Below, piece by piece: positions 5,864 through 7,952 of a DNA stretch of 7,952 nucleotides. Under the pieces are notes generated by a model. That model was not told where the DNA came from. It made no database searches and was given only the letters and a program-made list of their open reading frames with translations. The stretch covers positions 1-7,952 of the forward strand of contig JAGPIR010000050.1 of NCBI GenBank assembly GCA_018054915.1. The letters run 5' to 3'. Position 1 is the first letter of the stretch; each line of letters begins with the position of its first letter. Source of the stretch: Allobrachymonas sp. GTDB lineage: Bacteria; Pseudomonadota; Gammaproteobacteria; Burkholderiales; Burkholderiaceae_C. The position numbers and the translations under genes were made by a program.

Positions 5864-6172
5864 ATGTCGAGCGTGACTGACAAGGACCTTTACGGCGGGC
5901 TGATCCGTTTGCACATCCTGCACCACGCAGCCAAAGAACCCATCTTCGGCCTCGGCATCATCGAGGAACTGCGACACCATGGTTACGAGATCAGTGCGGG
6001 CACCATGTATCCGATGCTGCACGGCTTGGAGAAAAAAGGCTATCTCGTATCACGCGATGAGCGCACTGGCCACCGAGATCGGCGGGTGTATGAGATCACC
6101 GCTCAAGGCCGCGTTGCGCTGACCGATGCCAAAGCCAAGGAGCTGTTCGGCGAGTTGATCGAAGGCAAATGA
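5864..6172 (+). CDS. PadR-family transcriptional regulator linked to chrA
   Basis: A 102-residue winged-helix DNA-binding protein. The pattern is typical of PadR: PIFGLGIIEEL (26-36), GYEISAGTMYPMLHGLEKKG (40-59) as helices 2-3 with the recognition helix, then LVSRDERTGHRDRRVYEITA (61-80) as the wing. A short C-terminal helix (LTDAKAKELFGELIEGK) completes it, so it belongs to the small one-domain PadR group that dimerises through the last helix. The start ATG 5864-5866 lies one base after the chrA stop (TGA 5860-5862). No Shine-Dalgarno is visible, so translation is probably coupled to chrA. It likely represses its own operon, with chromate or an oxidative signal releasing it, acting at the TATCG dyad upstream of chrA; ligand and site are inferred. 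No cysteine is present, so direct thiol sensing is unlikely. Confidence 0.88.
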   Translation: MSSVTDKDLYGGLIRLHILHHAAKEPIFGLGIIEELRHHGYEISAGTMYPMLHGLEKKGYLVSRDERTGHRDRRVYEITAQGRVALTDAKAKELFGELIEGK

Positions 6173-6507
6173 TGCTGCCATGATCTTTAGTGCAGCTACC
6201 TTCAACGAAGCGCAGCAGTCTGTCGTTGTCTAAACTTTGCCTTTCCCGCTCAAGCAACTTGCGTCGCCACTCAGCGAGCAAGACTGTGGCTATTAGCTTG
6301 CCAACGGCATGATCGTGTGTCCTCGTTGACTGTATAAACTCGCGCCGACCTGCTTGGGGCCGCAGCCGGGCGGTCACTGCCAAGCGGACCACCAAATGCC
6401 ACCACGATGAAAAATACCCTCCATCGCTTGCCTCTTTTGTGGTAAGGCGATGTGGCAGCGCGTGCCAATCGTGGAAACCCATTGTAAATCAATGGGTTAA
6501 AGATGGT
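6173..6507. other. Gene-poor stretch between padR and the tRNA
   Basis: No convincing gene in this 335-base gap. A minus-strand frame (6482-6096) is open and contains a natural-looking basic stretch (AEWRRKLLERERQSLDND), but it lacks a ribosome site, matches no family I know and runs 77 bases into padR on the opposite strand. It may be decayed coding sequence. A weak 5-bp stem (GCTGC 6174-6178 with GCAGC 6192-6196) follows the padR stop without a T-run. The hairpin at 6476-6498 is listed separately. Confidence 0.4.
6476..6498 (-). terminator. Hairpin just past the tRNA 3' end
   Basis: AACCCATTG (6476-6484) and CAATGGGTT (6490-6498) form a perfect 9-bp stem around the 5-base loop TAAAT. It begins nine bases after the tRNA CCA end on the minus strand. 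Only two or three T residues close the structure, so it may act as a transcript end or processing signal rather than a textbook terminator. Confidence 0.45.
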
Positions 6508-6583
6508 TGGCGCGGCTGGCGGGGATCGAACCCACGACCCTTGGCTTCGGAGGCCAATACTCTATCCACTGAGCTACAGCCGC
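6508..6583 (-). tRNA. tRNA-Arg (anticodon CCG)
   Basis: The minus strand folds as a complete cloverleaf: acceptor GCGGCTG (6583-6577) with CAGCCGC (6518-6512), a perfect 7 bp; D stem GCTC/GAGT around an AGTGGATA loop; anticodon stem TTGGC/GCCAA with loop CTCCGAA, giving anticodon CCG, arginine for CGG codons; variable loop GGGTC; T arm GTGGG-TTCGATC-CCCGC; discriminator G at 6511. The CCA end is encoded (6510-6508). The body is 73 nt, 76 with CCA. It is oriented with its 3' end toward the chrA side, the usual integration side for islands. Confidence 0.97.
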
Positions 6584-6631
6584 GCGATCCGGGCTGGACA
6601 CACAGATATGCCCAGCCAGTCAGAGTGCCCA

Positions 6632-6637
6632 ATTGTA
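6632..6637 (-). promoter_or_regulatory. Possible -10 box for the tRNA-Arg gene
   Basis: TACAAT on the minus strand (6637-6632) matches the -10 consensus at five of six positions, about 48 bases before the tRNA 5' end. The -35 region is poor. A second option nearer the tRNA is TTGGGC, 16 bases, CATATC. The rest of the 6584-6831 gap shows no gene. Confidence 0.25.
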
Positions 6638-6804
6638 GGGGCAACACGCTCCGGTGGCGCACGCCGGTCATGGAAATGTCCGGCATTCTGTGTGTCGGCC
6701 GAAAATTGCGCCGGCCATTTCCGCGCTGCTGCTTGGCTCCTTCAGGACTTGGCTGCTTTCAAGAGCGCGCCGCATGCCGGTTGGCGCGGTGGAATGGGGC
6801 GGGT

Positions 6805-6820
6805 CCATGCGCCTGCATGG
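6805..6820. terminator. Short hairpin after the phosphoribosyltransferase operon
   Basis: CCATGC (6805-6810) and GCATGG (6815-6820) form a perfect 6-bp stem with a 4-base loop, 11 bases beyond the stop of the minus-strand gene ending at 6832. No T-run follows, so termination is only a possibility. Confidence 0.25.
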
Positions 6821-6831
6821 CGCTGCAACGG

Positions 6832-7473
6832 TCAGCCGGCCGGGTTCCCCGATTGGGCCAGCAGTGCAACGGCTTCTTCATCTTCGACTTGCCTGAAGTC
6901 CCGGTAGAACCAGCCTACGCTGTCGAAATCCGGCTCGACTGCCAGGAACACCCATTCGTCGCAGAACGGGCGCACGTAGGCCGCAGCATTGGGCGCGGCG
7001 ACGGGTACGGCGCAGACCAGCCGGGCCGGGTTCTGGCTGCGTATTTCGTCCAGTGCCGCGCGCATGGTGGCCCCGGTGGCCAGACCGTCATCCACCACGA
7101 TGACGGTGCGGCCCTTTGGGCTGATGGATGTGTGCAAGGGGGCGTACTGTGCGCGGCGCTTGCGGATAAGTGCCAACTGGCGTTTGGCCTCGTCGGCAAG
7201 ATAGCGGTCGTCCGCACCGGCGCGCCCGGCATAGTCGGCGATGATCACCTTGCCCGACTCGCCCACGGAGCCCACTGCAAATTCGGGGTTGTATGGCGCA
7301 CCCAGCTTGCGCACCAATACGACATCCAGCTCGCCGTCCAGGGCGTCGGCCACTTCCCGGCCCAGCGGCACCCCTCCACGGGGAATGGCCAGTACCAACG
7401 GGCGCGTGCCCCGGTATGCGCCCAGTTTTGCAGCCAGCTGGCGTCCGGCATCCGTACGATTTTCAAACCGCAT
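6832..7473 (-). CDS. Phosphoribosyltransferase-family protein (COG1926-like)
   Basis: A 213-residue soluble protein with the type I phosphoribosyltransferase fold. The PRPP-binding signature VIVVDDGLATGATM (124-137) has the two acidic residues D128/D129 and the TGAT loop. An upstream AIPRGGVPLGREVADAL block (29-45) and LVRKLGAPYNPEFAVGSVGE (53-72) are characteristic of the predicted phosphoribosyltransferases of COG1926. These have no firmly assigned base substrate. The start ATG 7473-7471 has GAGG six bases upstream and overlaps the end of the preceding gene by 11 bases, so the two are translationally coupled. The C-terminal part (FCDEWVFLAVEPDFDSVGWFYRDF) is also as usual in that group. The gene looks intact; the substrate cannot be deduced. 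Confidence 0.85.
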   Translation of the reverse strand: MRFENRTDAGRQLAAKLGAYRGTRPLVLAIPRGGVPLGREVADALDGELDVVLVRKLGAPYNPEFAVGSVGESGKVIIADYAGRAGADDRYLADEAKRQLALIRKRRAQYAPLHTSISPKGRTVIVVDDGLATGATMRAALDEIRSQNPARLVCAVPVAAPNAAAYVRPFCDEWVFLAVEPDFDSVGWFYRDFRQVEDEEAVALLAQSGNPAG

Positions 7474-7952
7474 GATCCAGCCTCAATATTTCGATCTGAA
7501 ACAGTGCCTCGTAGGGTGGCACATGGCATTCGACCACATCGGGCGGCGCGACCTGCAGATGCACCCCTGTCACGTCCGCGCGTATGGGTAATTGCGATAC
7601 GTGCCGGTCCGCCAGAACGGCGGTGTAGATGGCTGATGGCGACTTGGCATTGAGCCATTCAATGATGCGCAACAACGAATTTCCGGTGTAAAGAACATCG
7701 TCCACCACGAGCAGGACATAGCCTTTCAGTTCCAGCCCGGCCTGGCCGGCTTGTTCCGTCAATTGCGTTTCCGGGTGCAGCAGCGTCAGGTCGTCGGCGT
7801 AGCGCTTGACTTTGAGGTCAAGCCGCAAAGGTTCCGGCAGGTTGAACTGCTTTTTCAAAGAGGCCACGAGCCGGTCGGCCAAGGGCGCTCCCCGGCGCAG
7901 AATACCGATGACCGCGATTTTTTCATGTCCGGCCAGCAGCGGAGCAGCCTGC
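7463..7952 (-). CDS. PyrR-like phosphoribosyltransferase, missing its N-terminus (runs off the right edge)
   Basis: The frame is open from the right edge to a TGA at 7465-7463, giving 162 visible residues. A TTG at 7882 can be read as a start, but the frame continues upstream as coding sequence (KIAVIGILRRGAPLADRLVA), matching the first conserved block of PyrR-type proteins, so the true start lies beyond 7952. The PRPP loop VVDDVLYTGNSLL is very close to the PyrR consensus, as is DRHVSQLPIRADVTG. The GKN-PTS segment that follows in true PyrR is replaced here by VHLQVAPPDVVEC. PyrR proteins are uracil phosphoribosyltransferases and RNA-binding attenuators of pyrimidine genes. The altered segment, and no visible pyrimidine genes here, make that role uncertain. 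It is probably co-transcribed with the next phosphoribosyltransferase. Confidence 0.8.
   Translation of the reverse strand, partial: QAAPLLAGHEKIAVIGILRRGAPLADRLVASLKKQFNLPEPLRLDLKVKRYADDLTLLHPETQLTEQAGQAGLELKGYVLLVVDDVLYTGNSLLRIIEWLNAKSPSAIYTAVLADRHVSQLPIRADVTGVHLQVAPPDVVECHVPPYEALFQIEILRLDHAV

Noticed and set aside
6330..6345. CTGTATAAAC resembling half a LexA box
   Set aside because: The required second half (ACAG at the correct spacing) is missing and no gene start is nearby.
6439..7653. A 404-codon plus-strand open frame
   Set aside because: It runs antisense through the tRNA and through both phosphoribosyltransferase genes, has no ribosome site, and reads as low-complexity Arg/Gly/Ala sequence. 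It is a by-product of high GC content.

Overview
The window reads as a chromosome or genomic-island segment from a Gram-negative proteobacterium. A betaproteobacterium of the Burkholderiales (Comamonadaceae-like) is my best guess, from the flavour of the proteins, the TACAAT-type -10 box and the tight gene packing. This is recognition, not a search result. Composition is mosaic: about 300-4180 is visibly more AT-rich, and about 4200-7952 is GC-rich (ChrA, PadR, phosphoribosyltransferases). No transposase, integrase, phage gene or CRISPR array is visible.

Layout, left to right. (1) The 5' part of a probable Na+/H+ antiporter runs leftward off the window from 292. (2) A 488-bp gap (293-780) has an AT-rich palindromic element at each end, each near a divergent promoter. 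Its middle holds only a doubtful 73-codon reading frame and a hairpin. (3) Two overlapping half-size YeeE/YedE (DUF395) membrane proteins lie on the plus strand (781-1862). (4) A convergent terminator-like hairpin follows, then a Ktr/Trk potassium uptake pair on the minus strand, ktrB (2805-4151) and ktrA (2066-2815, TTG start). (5) A TauE/SafE anion-exporter gene keeps only its first ~75 codons and then runs into unrelated sequence with a strong hairpin (4183-4590). (6) Divergent from it is a chromate-efflux operon, chrA followed after 1 bp by a PadR-type regulator (4660-6172). A repeated TATCG element lies in the shared promoter region. (7) A 335-bp gap with no convincing gene. (8) A tRNA-Arg(CCG) gene on the minus strand with encoded CCA. 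(9) Two overlapping phosphoribosyltransferase genes on the minus strand, one COG1926-like and one PyrR-like, the latter cut by the right edge.

Taken together, the left two thirds is an ion and oxyanion transport neighbourhood: Na+/H+ exchange, sulfur-compound uptake, K+ uptake, a broken sulfur-anion exporter and chromate export. The tRNA and the phosphoribosyltransferases look like ordinary chromosomal backbone. The 3' end of the tRNA faces the accessory side, which is the usual geometry of a tRNA-borne island, but no att repeat or integrase is in view. I see no clearly new multi-gene system. The best leads are the tauE junction next to ktrBA, the TATCG element controlling the chrA side, the paired palindromes in the left gap, and the phosphoribosyltransferase pair.
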